Source: Nocardia cerradoensis NBRC 101014 (lineage in GTDB: Bacteria > Actinomycetota > Actinomycetes > Mycobacteriales > Mycobacteriaceae). Taken from it: a DNA stretch of 61,178 nt. Under the pieces are notes generated by a model. The model saw only the letters and a program-made list of their open reading frames with translations, made no database searches and was not told where the DNA came from. Within the stretch, counting starts at the first letter, position 1; each line of letters opens with the position of its first letter. Where the stretch lies: NCBI RefSeq assembly GCF_000308535.1, contig NZ_BAFW01000161.1, forward strand, positions 1 through 61,178, in the 5' to 3' direction. The position numbers and the translations under genes are program-made. Positions 1-9,179 of the stretch are shown piece after piece.

Positions 1-1
1 C

Positions 2-1417
2 CCGCCACCGCAGCTGCCCTCGGCGAAACTGAACCCCTACAACGGTTTTCATCACGGCCTGTCGTTGCTGCACGGCTGGCTGCCACTGACCATCGAGATC
101 GTCGCCGCCGTCCTGCTCGTGATCGCGATCGCGCGCTGGGGCCGGCGGTGGTGGCTGATCCGGGTCCCCATCTGTCTCGCCCTCGGTGTGGTGGCCGCCT
201 TCGCCGCCCGCACCGTGATGAACAACGAGGGCCTGGCCTCCGATCCCGCTCCGGTGCGGCTGTGGATCTGGGTGGGCGCGGCGGTCGCCGCGATCGCCCT
301 GGTGGTCGTCGGCTGGCCGGGTGCGCGCTGGTGGCACCGCACCGCCGCGATCGTCGCGGTGCCGTTCGCGATCGCCAGCTCGGCGGTGGTGCTCAACCAA
401 TGGGTGGGCTACTACCCCAGCGTGCAGTCGGCGTGGAGTGCGCTGACCGCCGGGCCACTGCCCCATCAGACCGATCAGGACGAACTCGCCGCGATGCGCG
501 ACACCCACCCCGCCCACGGCGTGGTGGTGCCGATCGACACCGGCGACGCCGCCAGCGGATTCAAGCACCGCACCGAATATGTCTACCTGCCACCGGCCTG
601 GTTCTCCGGGCCCACCCCGCCCGCCCTGCCGGCCGTGATGATGATCGGCGGCGAATTCAACACCCCCGCCGACTGGTTGCGCAGCGGCCAGATCATGCCC
701 GCCATCGACGCGTTCACCGCGGCGAACAACGGCAGCGCCCCGGTCCTGGTCTTCGTCGACTCCTCGGGCAGCTTCAACAACGACACCGAATGTGTCGACG
801 GCCCGCGCGGCGCCGCCGCCGACCACCTCACGAAAGATGTCGTGCCGTATGTGGATTCGCATTTCGGCGTCCCCGCCGATCCGGCGAAGTGGGCGGTGGT
901 CGGCTGGTCGATGGGCGGCACCTGCGCCACCGATCTGACCGTGATGCATCCGGAGCTGTTCCACACCTTCGTCGATATCGCCGGCGATCTCGGCCCGACC
1001 TCCGGTACCAGGGAACAGACGATCGCGCGGCTCTACGGCGGCGATGCGGCCGCCTACGACCGCTTCGACCCGCTGACGGTGATGGCGAAGCACGGCACCT
1101 ACACCGGTGTCGCCGGTCTGTTCGACGATCTGACGCCGCCGCATCGCCAGGACCACACCGGTAAGGACCCGGGCGGTGGCCACTTCCACATGCCGCAGGT
1201 CGACGAGAGCCGCATCGGCGTCGGCGGCCAGGACGGCGTCATGGATACCGGTGAGGTGGGCGCCGCCGAGAAACTGTGTGGTCAGGGCCGCGCGGTCGGC
1301 ATCGAATGCACCATCCACACCACGCAGGGCGGGCACACCTGGCAGTTCGCGGCGGCCGCGTTCACCTCGTCGCTGCCGTGGGTGTCGGCGCGGCTCGGGC
1401 TGCCCGTGCACATCTGA
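2..1417 (+). CDS. Membrane-anchored esterase-family protein (alpha/beta hydrolase), 5' partial
   Basis: The frame is open from the window edge, so the true start is probably upstream; the first in-window start codon is a weak TTG at 65. The N-terminal ~130 residues hold four hydrophobic segments. A putative esterase domain of the antigen-85/esterase-D type follows. The nucleophile elbow GWSMGG is visible about two thirds along, and a late GGHTW motif may supply the catalytic His. It probably acts outside the membrane on ester-linked lipids or mycolates (inference from family). It converges on yebC across a strong hairpin. Confidence 0.8.
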   Translation, partial: PPPQLPSAKLNPYNGFHHGLSLLHGWLPLTIEIVAAVLLVIAIARWGRRWWLIRVPICLALGVVAAFAARTVMNNEGLASDPAPVRLWIWVGAAVAAIALVVVGWPGARWWHRTAAIVAVPFAIASSAVVLNQWVGYYPSVQSAWSALTAGPLPHQTDQDELAAMRDTHPAHGVVVPIDTGDAASGFKHRTEYVYLPPAWFSGPTPPALPAVMMIGGEFNTPADWLRSGQIMPAIDAFTAANNGSAPVLVFVDSSGSFNNDTECVDGPRGAAADHLTKDVVPYVDSHFGVPADPAKWAVVGWSMGGTCATDLTVMHPELFHTFVDIAGDLGPTSGTREQTIARLYGGDAAAYDRFDPLTVMAKHGTYTGVAGLFDDLTPPHRQDHTGKDPGGGHFHMPQVDESRIGVGGQDGVMDTGEVGAAEKLCGQGRAVGIECTIHTTQGGHTWQFAAAAFTSSLPWVSARLGLPVHI

Positions 1418-1423
1418 TACACA

Positions 1424-1462
1424 CCGCGGGCCGCCGCCGGAGCATCCGGCAGCGGCCCGCGG
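1424..1462. terminator. Bidirectional hairpin terminator
   Basis: Arms CCGCGGGCCGC and GCGGCCCGCGG (11 bp, perfect) enclose an inner GCCGG/CCGGC stem with an AGCAT loop. It sits between the convergent esterase and yebC genes. There is no U-tract, as is usual in high-G+C actinobacteria. Confidence 0.7.
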
Positions 1463-1471
1463 CGGTACGGA

Positions 1472-2224
1472 TCAGTCGTCGAGTTCGGCGAGGACCTCGT
1501 CGGAGACGTCGACGTTGGTGTAGACGTTCTGCACGTCGTCGCTGTCCTCGAGCGCGTCGACGAGTTTGAACACCTTGCGGGCGCCGTCGGCGTCGACCGC
1601 GACCGACACCGAGGGCTGGAAACCGGATTCGGCGGAGTCGTAATCGATTCCGGCCTCCTGCAGCGCGGTGCGCACGGCGATCAGGTCGCTGGGATCGCTG
1701 ATGATCTCGAACGAATCACCGAGATCGTTGACCTCCTCGGCGCCGGCGTCGAGCACCGCGGTCAGCACGTCGTCCTCGCTGAGCCCGTTCTTCTCCAGCG
1801 TGACGACGCCCTTGCGGTGGAACAGGTAGGCGACCGAACCGGGATCGGCCATATTGCCGCCGTTGCGGGTCATGGCCACGCGCACCTCACCGGCGGCGCG
1901 ATTGCGGTTGTCGGTGAGGCATTCGATCAGTACCGCAACACCATTGGGCCCGTAGCCCTCGTACATGATGGTCTGCCAGTCGGCGCCGCCGGCCTCTTCA
2001 CCACCGCCGCGCTTGCGGGCGCGCTCGATGTTGTCGTTGGGAACCGACGACTTCTTCGCCTTCTGGATGGCGTCGTAGAGAGTCGGGTTTCCGCCAGGAT
2101 CACCACCGCCGGTGCGCGCCGCGACCTCGATGTTCTTGATGAGTTTCGCGAACATCTTGCCGCGCTTGGCATCGATCACGGCCTTCTTGTGCTTGGTGGT
2201 GGCCCATTTGGAGTGGCCGCTCAT
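1472..2224 (-). CDS. yebC: YebC/PmpR family regulatory/translation factor
   Basis: A 250-residue full-length YebC/TACO1 protein that begins with the family hallmark [14 protein letters not shown]. It contains the conserved GYGPNGVAV and MTRNGGNMA stretches. YebC proteins act as DNA-binding regulators or, as shown for relatives, help ribosomes through difficult sequences. It is the last gene of the pdxS-tesB-pdxT-yebC group, the same neighbourhood as Rv2603c in mycobacteria. The ATG start coincides with the canonical N terminus. Confidence 0.95.
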   Translation of the reverse strand: MSGHSKWATTKHKKAVIDAKRGKMFAKLIKNIEVAARTGGGDPGGNPTLYDAIQKAKKSSVPNDNIERARKRGGGEEAGGADWQTIMYEGYGPNGVAVLIECLTDNRNRAAGEVRVAMTRNGGNMADPGSVAYLFHRKGVVTLEKNGLSEDDVLTAVLDAGAEEVNDLGDSFEIISDPSDLIAVRTALQEAGIDYDSAESGFQPSVSVAVDADGARKVFKLVDALEDSDDVQNVYTNVDVSDEVLAELDD

Positions 2225-2346
2225 TCCCTACTTCCTTCAGGTCGGTGTGCTCGAGGCCCGGACAGATTCGCGATCTGCGTTCCGGCGATCGCTGTGCAGT
2301 CTACTGCCCGGTCCGCCACCGCCCGGGCGGGGTGCTCGGCGAACGC

Positions 2347-3009
2347 TCAGGTACCGGCGCCCACCGCGGCCCGGACCGAGTCGACGAACAGGCGGTGCAC
2401 GCGCAGATCTCCGGTCACCTCGGGATGGAAGGAGGTCGCGATGACCGAGCCCTGCCGGACCGCGACGATCCGGCCCGCCGCATCCTGCGGGTCGCCCACC
2501 GACGGACCCTCGGCGACCACGGTCCCCGGCCGCGGCCGGTGCGGGACCCGGGCCAGCACCTCGACGCCGGCGCCGGCGCGTTCCACCCAGGGCGCCCGGA
2601 TGAACACCGCGCGGATCGGATCGTCGAGCCCGGTGAAGTCGAGATCGGTCTCGAACGAATCGACCTGCCGTCCGAAGGCGTTGCGCCGCACCGTCATATC
2701 GATGCCCGACAGCGACTGGGCGTCGGGGCGGGTGTCGAGTACCTCCGAGGCCAGCAGGATCATCCCGGCACAGGAGCCGAACGCAGGCATACCCGCACGC
2801 AGCCGTGCCCGCAGCGGATCCAGCAACCCGAACACCTCGAGCAGTTTGCTGATCGCGGTGGATTCGCCGCCGGGCAGCACGAGCGCGTCGACGGACTCGA
2901 GTTCCGATTCCCGTCGCACACTCACCGGTTCGGCATCGCACGCGGCCAGCGCGTGGAAGTGCTCGCGCACGTCACCCTGCAGAGCCAGCACGCCAATGGT
3001 CGGTTTCAC
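2347..3009 (-). CDS. pdxT: Pyridoxal 5'-phosphate synthase, glutaminase subunit PdxT
   Basis: A 220-residue class I glutamine amidotransferase that releases ammonia from glutamine for PdxS in the DXP-independent PLP pathway. It begins [17 protein letters not shown] and has GGEST, the nucleophile motif FGSCAGM and the His-Glu pair in SFHPEV, so the triad is intact. GTG start. It lies between tesB and yebC, as in mycobacteria, while pdxS is about 6 kb away because accessory genes intervene. Confidence 0.95.
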   Translation of the reverse strand: MKPTIGVLALQGDVREHFHALAACDAEPVSVRRESELESVDALVLPGGESTAISKLLEVFGLLDPLRARLRAGMPAFGSCAGMILLASEVLDTRPDAQSLSGIDMTVRRNAFGRQVDSFETDLDFTGLDDPIRAVFIRAPWVERAGAGVEVLARVPHRPRPGTVVAEGPSVGDPQDAAGRIVAVRQGSVIATSFHPEVTGDLRVHRLFVDSVRAAVGAGT

Positions 3010-3076
3010 GGCACGAGCATACGAGTCGCGCGGTGCGGTCGTGGCCCGCGGCCACCACGGTTGTGGCGCCGCTCAC

Positions 3077-3895
3077 CTACCGCCGCAGTGTGCGGATGAG
3101 CCCTTCCTGCACGACCTGCGCGACGAACTGTCCGCGCTGGTTGAAGATCCGGCCGCTAGTGAGCGCGCGGCCGTAGCCCGCGGACGGGGAATTCTGGTCG
3201 TAGAGCAGCCATTCGTCGGCGCGGAAGGGGCGCAGGAACCACATCGCGTGGTCCAGCGACGCGTCCTGGGTCGGTTCGTCTCGGTGGGTGACCTTCGACG
3301 AACCGAGCAGGGTCATATCGCTCATGTAGGCGAGGGTGCAGACGTGGAACAGCGGGTCGTCGGGCAGCGGGTGGCGGTAACGGAACCAGACCTGCTGCTG
3401 GGAGGCCAGGCCGTCGCGCCGGACCACCTGCTCCTGCGGCACCAGCCGGATGTCCCAGTGCTCCCATTCCCGCATCAGCCACAGCCGCTCCGGGCTCATC
3501 GCCGCGCGTTCGTCCGGAATATCCTGCGGCAGTGGGACTTCCGGCATCACGTCCTGATGTTCGGGGCCCTCGTCGCCGACGTGGAAGGAGGCCGACATGG
3601 TGAAGATCGCCTCGCCGTCCTGCACGCCGGTGACCCGGCGGGTGCAGAACGAGCGGCCCTCGCGAATGCGTTCCACCAGGTACACGGTCTGCTCGGCGGG
3701 ATTGCCGGGGCGCAGGAAGTATCCGTGCAGCGAATGCACCTCGAAGCGTGGTTCCACGGTGCGCACCGCCGAGACCAGCGCCTGCCCGGCAACCTGGCCG
3801 CCGAAGGTGCGCGCCAGCTGGGACTTGGTGATCGCGCCGCGGAAGATGTCCCGCTCGAGCCGCTCGATCTCCAGTGCCTCTTCGATCGTCGCCAT
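3077..3895 (-). CDS. tesB: Acyl-CoA thioesterase II (TesB)
   Basis: A 272-residue double-hotdog thioesterase that hydrolyses medium- and long-chain acyl-CoA to free acid and CoA in the cytoplasm. Conserved TesB stretches are visible: FRGAITKSQLARTFGGQVAGQAL near the N terminus, HSLHGYFLRPG, and near the C terminus a DHAMWF segment (catalytic Asp region) and SPSAGYGRALTSGRI. The protein has normal family length. The upstream region carries one copy of the direct repeat that brackets the neighbouring MFS gene. Confidence 0.93.
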   Translation of the reverse strand: MATIEEALEIERLERDIFRGAITKSQLARTFGGQVAGQALVSAVRTVEPRFEVHSLHGYFLRPGNPAEQTVYLVERIREGRSFCTRRVTGVQDGEAIFTMSASFHVGDEGPEHQDVMPEVPLPQDIPDERAAMSPERLWLMREWEHWDIRLVPQEQVVRRDGLASQQQVWFRYRHPLPDDPLFHVCTLAYMSDMTLLGSSKVTHRDEPTQDASLDHAMWFLRPFRADEWLLYDQNSPSAGYGRALTSGRIFNQRGQFVAQVVQEGLIRTLRR

Positions 3896-3917
3896 GTACC
3901 GTCCTTCCGCCCTGTGC

Positions 3918-3968
3918 CCCGCTCAGGCTAAGCGATGGCGAACCCGCTCCGGCGAGCGACTCTCCGCG
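3918..3968. repeat. Direct repeat copy A flanking the MFS gene
   Basis: About 51 bp starting CCCGCTCAGGCTAAGCGATG and ending GCGACTCTCCGCG. It matches 5522-5571 in the same orientation at roughly 88% with one gap. It lies just upstream of tesB and just past the 3' end of the MFS gene. Confidence 0.75.
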
Positions 3969-3980
3969 CCGTGACAGCGC

Positions 3981-5414
3981 TCACGACGCCGGCTCGCCCT
4001 GCGATCCGATCAGTTCCCGCGCCTCTTCCTCGGATTGCGCGGCCGGCGCCGACCCCCACATGTGCCTGCCGTTGGGCTCCTGCAGGAAATACACCGAGAC
4101 CGCACCCACCAGCCCGGCGATGATCAGGTAGTACGCCGGCCAGTTCAGATCGCCGGTCGCACCGACGAGCGCGCCGACCACCACCGAGGTGGTGCCGGCG
4201 AACAGTGAGACCGCCACGTTGAACGACACCGACAGCCCGGCGCCGCGCACCTTCGTCGGGAACAGCGACGGCAGGGTGGACGGCATGGTCGCGCTGAAGC
4301 AGATGAGGGTCAGGCCCATCATGAGCAGGCCCAGGAATACGGCGAACGCGTTGTCGGTGCGGACCAGCAGAACCATCGGAAACGCCAGCACCACCAGGGC
4401 GATGACGCCGGTCCAGATGATCGGTTTGCGGCCGACCCGGTCCGAGATCAGGCCGATCACCGGGATGGTCAGCAGCGCGATGGCCATCACGGCGATCTGC
4501 AGCCACTGCGACGCCGAGGAGGACACACCGCCGCCGGTGCTGTCGGGCACGGTCGAGGTGACGTAGGTCGGCATATAGGAGGTCAGCATGTAGTTGGTGA
4601 CGTTCCAGACGACGACCAGACCCATGCAGACCAGCACGTAGGGCCACAGCCGGGCCAGGATCTTGGCCTCGTCGCCGGTCTTGTTCGCCTTCTCCCGCTC
4701 CTCGGATTCCTTCTCCAGGGCGGCGAAGGCGGGGGTGTCGGCCAGTCGCATCCGCAGATAGACGCCGACCGCGCCGAGTGGCAGGGCGACGAAGAACGGC
4801 AGCCGCCAGCCCCACGACAGCAGCTGATCCTCGGTGAGGGTGGCGTCGGCGAGCGTGACGACCAAGGCGCCCAGCAGATATCCGGTGAAGGTGCCGAATT
4901 CCAGCCAGCTGCCGAGGAATCCGCGCCGCCGGTCGGGTGCGTACTCGGCGATGAAGGTCATGGCGTTGCCGTATTCGCCGCCGGTCGAGAAACCCTGCAG
5001 CAACCGCGCGCACAGCAACAACATCGGTGCCCAGATCCCGATCGTGTTCTGATCCGGGATGCAGCCGATGGCGAAGGTGCCGGCCGCCATGAGGATCATC
5101 GTGGTGGCGAGCACCTTGTTGCGGCCGATGCGGTCGGCCAGTGGTCCGAAGAACATGCCGCCGAAGGGGCGCACGAGGAACGCCACCGCGAACAGGCCGA
5201 ACGTGGCGATCGTGCCCGCGGTGTCCCCGAGATGGGAAAAGAACACGTCCTTGATGGTCGGCTCGAAATACGCGTAGACGCCGAAGTCGTACCACTCGGT
5301 GATGTTGCCGATACTCGCCGCGCCGATCGCCCGGCGGATGATCGGCGGATCGGTAACGACGATGTCGTCGAGCGACCACCGCTTCGGACGTTCACGCGGG
5401 ACCAGCACCGCCAC
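3981..5414 (-). CDS. MFS transporter, metabolite:H+ symporter (MHS/ProP-like) family
   Basis: A 477-residue 12-TM secondary transporter. The early segment GNITEWYDFGVYAYFEPTI is typical of the MHS subfamily (proline/betaine, alpha-ketoglutarate, citrate or shikimate symporters). It is followed by LVRPFGGMFFGPLADRIGR, the MFS A-motif between TM2 and TM3, and by LLQGFSTGGEYGNAMTFIAEYAP. A charged cytoplasmic loop (ALEKESEEREKANKTGDEAK) lies mid-protein. The substrate cannot be read from sequence; an organic acid or osmolyte is likely. GTG start with a GGAG just upstream. The gene is bracketed by direct repeats, so it looks like an insertion between pdxS and tesB. Confidence 0.9.
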   Translation of the reverse strand: MAVLVPRERPKRWSLDDIVVTDPPIIRRAIGAASIGNITEWYDFGVYAYFEPTIKDVFFSHLGDTAGTIATFGLFAVAFLVRPFGGMFFGPLADRIGRNKVLATTMILMAAGTFAIGCIPDQNTIGIWAPMLLLCARLLQGFSTGGEYGNAMTFIAEYAPDRRRGFLGSWLEFGTFTGYLLGALVVTLADATLTEDQLLSWGWRLPFFVALPLGAVGVYLRMRLADTPAFAALEKESEEREKANKTGDEAKILARLWPYVLVCMGLVVVWNVTNYMLTSYMPTYVTSTVPDSTGGGVSSSASQWLQIAVMAIALLTIPVIGLISDRVGRKPIIWTGVIALVVLAFPMVLLVRTDNAFAVFLGLLMMGLTLICFSATMPSTLPSLFPTKVRGAGLSVSFNVAVSLFAGTTSVVVGALVGATGDLNWPAYYLIIAGLVGAVSVYFLQEPNGRHMWGSAPAAQSEEEARELIGSQGEPAS

Positions 5415-5521
5415 GGACTCCGACCTCCTCGACTTCGCGACAACCCGTCGATCACCGGTGCAGCCGGGGCGCCGCGGACGGTGTTCGATCGCCTCGCAGG
5501 TGCCGCCGTGTCCGGAATCGA

Positions 5522-5571
5522 CCCGCTCAGGCTATGCGATGGCAAACGCGCGCGGCGGGCGACTCTCCGCG
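5522..5571. repeat. Direct repeat copy B flanking the MFS gene
   Basis: The partner of 3918-3968, starting CCCGCTCAGGCTATGCGATG, beyond the 5' end of the MFS gene. The end GCGACTCTCCGCG is identical in both copies. Confidence 0.75.
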
Positions 5572-5600
5572 ATTCGCGCCGTGGCGGGCATGATAGGCGG

Positions 5601-6212
5601 ATGCCCGCATACGAACCGATCGCCGCGGACGGGCTGGTCGAGCGGGTCGTCGCGGCCGCACTCGCGCTGCCGGGGCCGGTCGTGGTGGCCGTCGACGGGG
5701 CCGACGGCGCCGGACCGCGGGAACCGGCCGATCGGATCGTCGATCGGATCCGCACGAGCGGGCGACCGGCCGCGCGGGTGTGGTTGCACGACTTCGTTCG
5801 CCCCGCATCGTTGCGGCTGGAGTTCGGGCGCGACGAGATGACCTATCGCACAGCCTGGTTCGATTACGCCGCGCTCGATCGCGAGGTGCTCGAGGCGGTG
5901 CGCCGGCGCGGGCGGTGGCTGCCCGCGCTGTGGGACGAAGCCGAGGACCGGTCCGCCCGGGCGCGCATGCAGTCGGCCGAACCGGGTCTCGTACTGGTGG
6001 TCGCGGGCCCGATGTTGCTCGGCCGGGGTCTGGATTTCGATGTCACCGTGCGGCTGCAGATGTCGGAGGCGGCACTGCTGCGGCGGACCGATCCCGCGGA
6101 CCGGTGGACCGTGCCGGCTCTGCTGCGACACGACCGCGAGCACGCCGACGTGCCCACCTTCGACGTTCGCTGGGATCATCCGGACCGCCCGGCACTGCGG
6201 ATCGGCGCCTGA
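5601..6212 (+). CDS. Uridine kinase-like protein with degenerate P-loop
   Basis: A 203-residue protein resembling actinobacterial P-loop uridine/cytidine kinase-like proteins. It has a hydrophobic strand VVVAVDGADGAG, then HDFVRP, RTAWFDYAALDREVL, and VLVVAGPMLLGRGLDFDVTVRL with a late arginine-rich lid (LLRRTDPADRW). The Walker A that should read G-x-x-G-x-G-K-S/T reads GADGAGPRE, so the lysine and Ser/Thr that bind phosphate are missing. It may be a pseudoenzyme or inactive. The ATG at 5601 sets the strand at its usual N-terminal position. The function is inferred from the family only. Confidence 0.7.
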   Translation: MPAYEPIAADGLVERVVAAALALPGPVVVAVDGADGAGPREPADRIVDRIRTSGRPAARVWLHDFVRPASLRLEFGRDEMTYRTAWFDYAALDREVLEAVRRRGRWLPALWDEAEDRSARARMQSAEPGLVLVVAGPMLLGRGLDFDVTVRLQMSEAALLRRTDPADRWTVPALLRHDREHADVPTFDVRWDHPDRPALRIGA

Positions 6213-6261
6213 TCCGTCGCGCCGACTCGGATGCGCGGGGGCACAACCGTATTCGCGGCGT

Positions 6262-7251
6262 TCAGCCGGCGAAACGTTCGCGGTCGGCGACGGGGAGCCA
6301 GCATCCGGCGGCGATGTCGCGGTTGTAGGTCGTGCGGAAATGCTCGATCAGATGCGGGAGTCCCGGGTGGGTGTTGGCCGTCGACCACAGCAGCGCGTGC
6401 GGATAGGCCGGTGTCGGGTCGACGATCGGCACCCGCCGGATGTGCGGATGCCACGGATTGCGGAAGTGGTCGCTGCTGACGGTGGCCAGGGTGTCGGAGG
6501 CCGCGATCCGGGCGAGCATGGCTTCGATGCCGTCGGGCCCGGGGAACCGGGTGCGGTCACGGGGCGTGGTATCGACTGTGACACCGCAGAATTCGCTCAG
6601 CTCGCGATAGAAGTCGGCCCACTCCGACGCCACCCCCGCGCCGGGAATCCACACCGTGTACGTGCCCAGTTCGGCGAGCGGCACCGCCGACCGCCCGGCC
6701 AGCGGATGATCGCGGCCGACGAGCAGATGCGCCGGATCCACGTACGCGGGCACGGCCGCGATATCGGCCGGCAATGGGCGGGGCCCACCCGAGGGCCGGG
6801 CGAACGCCGCATCGGCGCGGCCGTGCACCACCATGTCCCGCGAGGTCACGAAGACGTTCGAGATCACGATCTCGGTATCGGCGCCCGGATTGCGGTCGAG
6901 GTAGAACCGCATCTGCTCGGTCGCGCCCTGCCGTTCGCCCTGCACCGCGACGCGGAGCGGGCGCGGCATCTCACCGACCGCCGCCACCGCGGTCTCGGCC
7001 ACCGCCAGCAGTGCGCGCGCATGTGGCAGCAGCCGCGCACCGGCGGCGGTCGCCACGATTCCGGCGGGTACGCGGTCGAACAGCGCCACACCGAGCTGCG
7101 CCTCGAGCTTCGCGATCCGCTTCGACACTGCCTGCTGGCTGATGCCGAGAACCACGGCGGCGAGACTGAACTGCCGTTCCTCGGCCGCGGCCACGAAGGC
7201 GCGCACGGCTGCCAGGTCGAGATCCGTTCTCGCACCGCCACCGACAACCAT
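6262..7251 (-). CDS. LysR family transcriptional regulator
   Basis: A 329-residue LTTR. The N-terminal winged HTH covers about residues 10-70 (LAAVRAFVAAAEERQFSLAA, then GISQQAVSKRIAKLEAQLG). A periplasmic-binding-like effector domain follows. An upstream ATG in another frame is less consistent with LTTR length. The target is unknown; no divergent partner gene lies within 280 bp, and 7252-7537 holds nothing I can support as coding. Confidence 0.9.
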   Translation of the reverse strand: MVVGGGARTDLDLAAVRAFVAAAEERQFSLAAVVLGISQQAVSKRIAKLEAQLGVALFDRVPAGIVATAAGARLLPHARALLAVAETAVAAVGEMPRPLRVAVQGERQGATEQMRFYLDRNPGADTEIVISNVFVTSRDMVVHGRADAAFARPSGGPRPLPADIAAVPAYVDPAHLLVGRDHPLAGRSAVPLAELGTYTVWIPGAGVASEWADFYRELSEFCGVTVDTTPRDRTRFPGPDGIEAMLARIAASDTLATVSSDHFRNPWHPHIRRVPIVDPTPAYPHALLWSTANTHPGLPHLIEHFRTTYNRDIAAGCWLPVADRERFAG

Positions 7252-7537
7252 CCGTTGTGCATCCTTCGTTGTATTCTCCTCGGGCCCCTCGCGTACGGAG
7301 CCCGGCAACTTCCGGAAGACAGTACCCGACAAGCCATTCGGTGAGCGCCCGCATCGTCCCGGCTGCCACGAACGGCCGGGCGAGCACTGAGAACTCACGC
7401 CGTGGGGATGTGCTGCCGTGTGCCCACCACGGTGCTCGACACGGCGCGACGCGAACGAACCGAGCGGGCCACGACATACGGGCACGAGCCAATGACACCC
7501 CGGGCATCGGCTCGGCCTCGACGCCCGGGCCGGTTGC

Positions 7538-8539
7538 TCAGTCGCCGGCCGGCACGACGCCGCGGCGGCCCGATTCCGCGAGGCGAGCGGCGAGACCCAG
7601 GACCAGTTCGCGCAACTCCCCCGGCTGCCGCACCTCGAACGGGCGATCGAGCGCGGCGAGTACCGGCGGCAGCCAGTCGAGCCGCTCCGCCCGGATACCG
7701 ACGTCCCACCAGCGCTCGGCGTCCGCGTCCGCCGCGTCGGCCGTCGCATCGAGAGTCGCCACGGTCGCGGGCAGGTGAGCGCGGATCTGCTCGACGGTAC
7801 CGAAGATGCGCAGCCGCACGTCGTATCGATACTCGGCGGCGGCGAATCCGGACACCACCCGCCGCACCGGATCGATATCGCCGGGCGGGTCGAACGACCC
7901 CGGCAGGGTTCGGGCGGTGGTGATGCGATCCAGGCGGAAGGTGCGGTCCCCGCCGTGCCCGGGATCCGCACCGGTGACATACCACCGTCCGGAATGCGCG
8001 ACCAGCCCGTAGGCGTGCAGTGTGCGTTCGCTCGCGCGGCCGTGGCGATCGGTATAGCGGAGGGCGATCGGCCGGTGGTGGCGTATCGCGTCGGCGATCG
8101 TCAGCAGCACCGCGGCATCCGGGGACGCGAATTCGGCCGGCGTATCGGTGAATGCGAGCGATTCCAGCAGCACGTCGAGCCGCCGGCGCACAGGCTGGGG
8201 AAGGACCCTCCGGATCTTGGCGGCGGCGGTCTCGCTCGCCGTCGCATCCGTTGCGGCCCAGCCGTTTCGGCGGCCGGCCCGGAGCCCGAGCAGTACCGCC
8301 AGCGCCTCGTCGTCGTCGAACATCAACGGCGGCAGGCGATATCCGGGGGCGAGCCGATAGCCGCCGTAGCGTCCACGCACCGACTCCACCGGAATATCGA
8401 GATCGAGCAGATGGTCCACGTATCGGCGCACGGTGCGTCCCTCGACACCGAGCCGGTCGGCGAGTTCGGCCACGGTCCGGGTGCCGCCGGACTGCAGCAG
8501 TTCCAGCAGGGTCAGCACGCGTCCGGTCGGTCGAGCCAT
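7538..8539 (-). CDS. WYL-domain transcriptional regulator (YafY type)
   Basis: A 333-residue DeoR-like HTH plus WYL regulator. The HTH spans residues ~1-60 (VLTLLELLQSGGTRTVAELADRLGVEGRTVRRYVDHL). The WYL segment, near RPIALRYTDRHGRASERTLHAYGLVAHSGRWYVTG, has the HSGRWY core. A WCX-like C-terminal domain follows. It is divergent from the VOC gene at 8630, with a 90-bp shared intergenic region that includes a weak GGAC-N7-GTCC inverted repeat at 8564-8578. It probably controls that neighbour (inference). Confidence 0.9.
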   Translation of the reverse strand: MARPTGRVLTLLELLQSGGTRTVAELADRLGVEGRTVRRYVDHLLDLDIPVESVRGRYGGYRLAPGYRLPPLMFDDDEALAVLLGLRAGRRNGWAATDATASETAAAKIRRVLPQPVRRRLDVLLESLAFTDTPAEFASPDAAVLLTIADAIRHHRPIALRYTDRHGRASERTLHAYGLVAHSGRWYVTGADPGHGGDRTFRLDRITTARTLPGSFDPPGDIDPVRRVVSGFAAAEYRYDVRLRIFGTVEQIRAHLPATVATLDATADAADADAERWWDVGIRAERLDWLPPVLAALDRPFEVRQPGELRELVLGLAARLAESGRRGVVPAGD

Positions 8540-8629
8540 GAATTCGACCCTAGTGTGAATACTGGACCGATTCTGTCCCCTATTGCTCCTACGCTGCGGA
8601 AAACACCCTCGAACGGCACGGAGCAGCCC

Positions 8630-9055
8630 ATGAATTTCGTCTCGATCCGCATCATCACCGCAGACGTCGCGCGTCTGGCCGAGTTCTACGAGCGCGCCAC
8701 CGGATTGCGCGCACGGTGGGCGACCGAGGATTTCGCCGAACTCGAGACCGGCGTCGCCACCCTCGCGCTCGCTAGCACCCGGACCGTCGCCCTGTTCGCA
8801 CCGGACTCCGCCCGTCCGTCGGACAACCACACTGTGATCACCGAATTCCTCGTCGACGACGTGGACCGTGTGTATCGCGAGCTGTCCGGCGCCGGCACCG
8901 AAGTGGTCGCCGAGCCGGCCACGATGCCCTGGGGCAACCGCTCGCTGCTGGTCCGCGACCCCGACGGCAACCTGGTCAACTTCTTCACACCCGTGACGCC
9001 GGCGGCGATCGCGAAGTTCGCGGGACGGGCGGTGCCGGTCACGCCGAGCAGGTGA
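8630..9055 (+). CDS. VOC family (glyoxalase/bleomycin-resistance-like) protein
   Basis: A 141-residue single VOC unit with two beta-alpha-beta-beta-beta modules. It starts MNFVSIRIITADVARLAEFYERATGL and ends with LLVRDPDGNLVNFFTP, the usual metal-ligand Glu position being replaced by Asn. The substrate cannot be predicted; members include dioxygenases, glyoxalases and antibiotic-binding proteins. It is divergent from the WYL regulator. Confidence 0.88.
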   Translation: MNFVSIRIITADVARLAEFYERATGLRARWATEDFAELETGVATLALASTRTVALFAPDSARPSDNHTVITEFLVDDVDRVYRELSGAGTEVVAEPATMPWGNRSLLVRDPDGNLVNFFTPVTPAAIAKFAGRAVPVTPSR

Positions 9056-9114
9056 GCCGGCGACCGCCTCGGCGACGAGGGCCGCCGGCGGTGTCACTGC
9101 TCGGGAACGACGAC

Positions 9115-9144
9115 GCCGGGCCGTCCTGTGCAGGACGGCCCGGC
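9115..9144. terminator. Bidirectional terminator, 30-bp near-perfect palindrome
   Basis: Arms GCCGGGCCGTCCTG and CAGGACGGCCCGGC separated by TG, between the convergent VOC gene (ends 9055) and pdxS (ends 9180). Confidence 0.8.
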
Positions 9145-9179
9145 GAAGGCGTTGTCTCGGGATCGGCGTCCGAACGGAT

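Noticed and set aside
7252..7537. Small genes between LysR and WYL regulators
   Set aside because: Frames present are arginine-rich antisense or shadow products with no good ribosome site.
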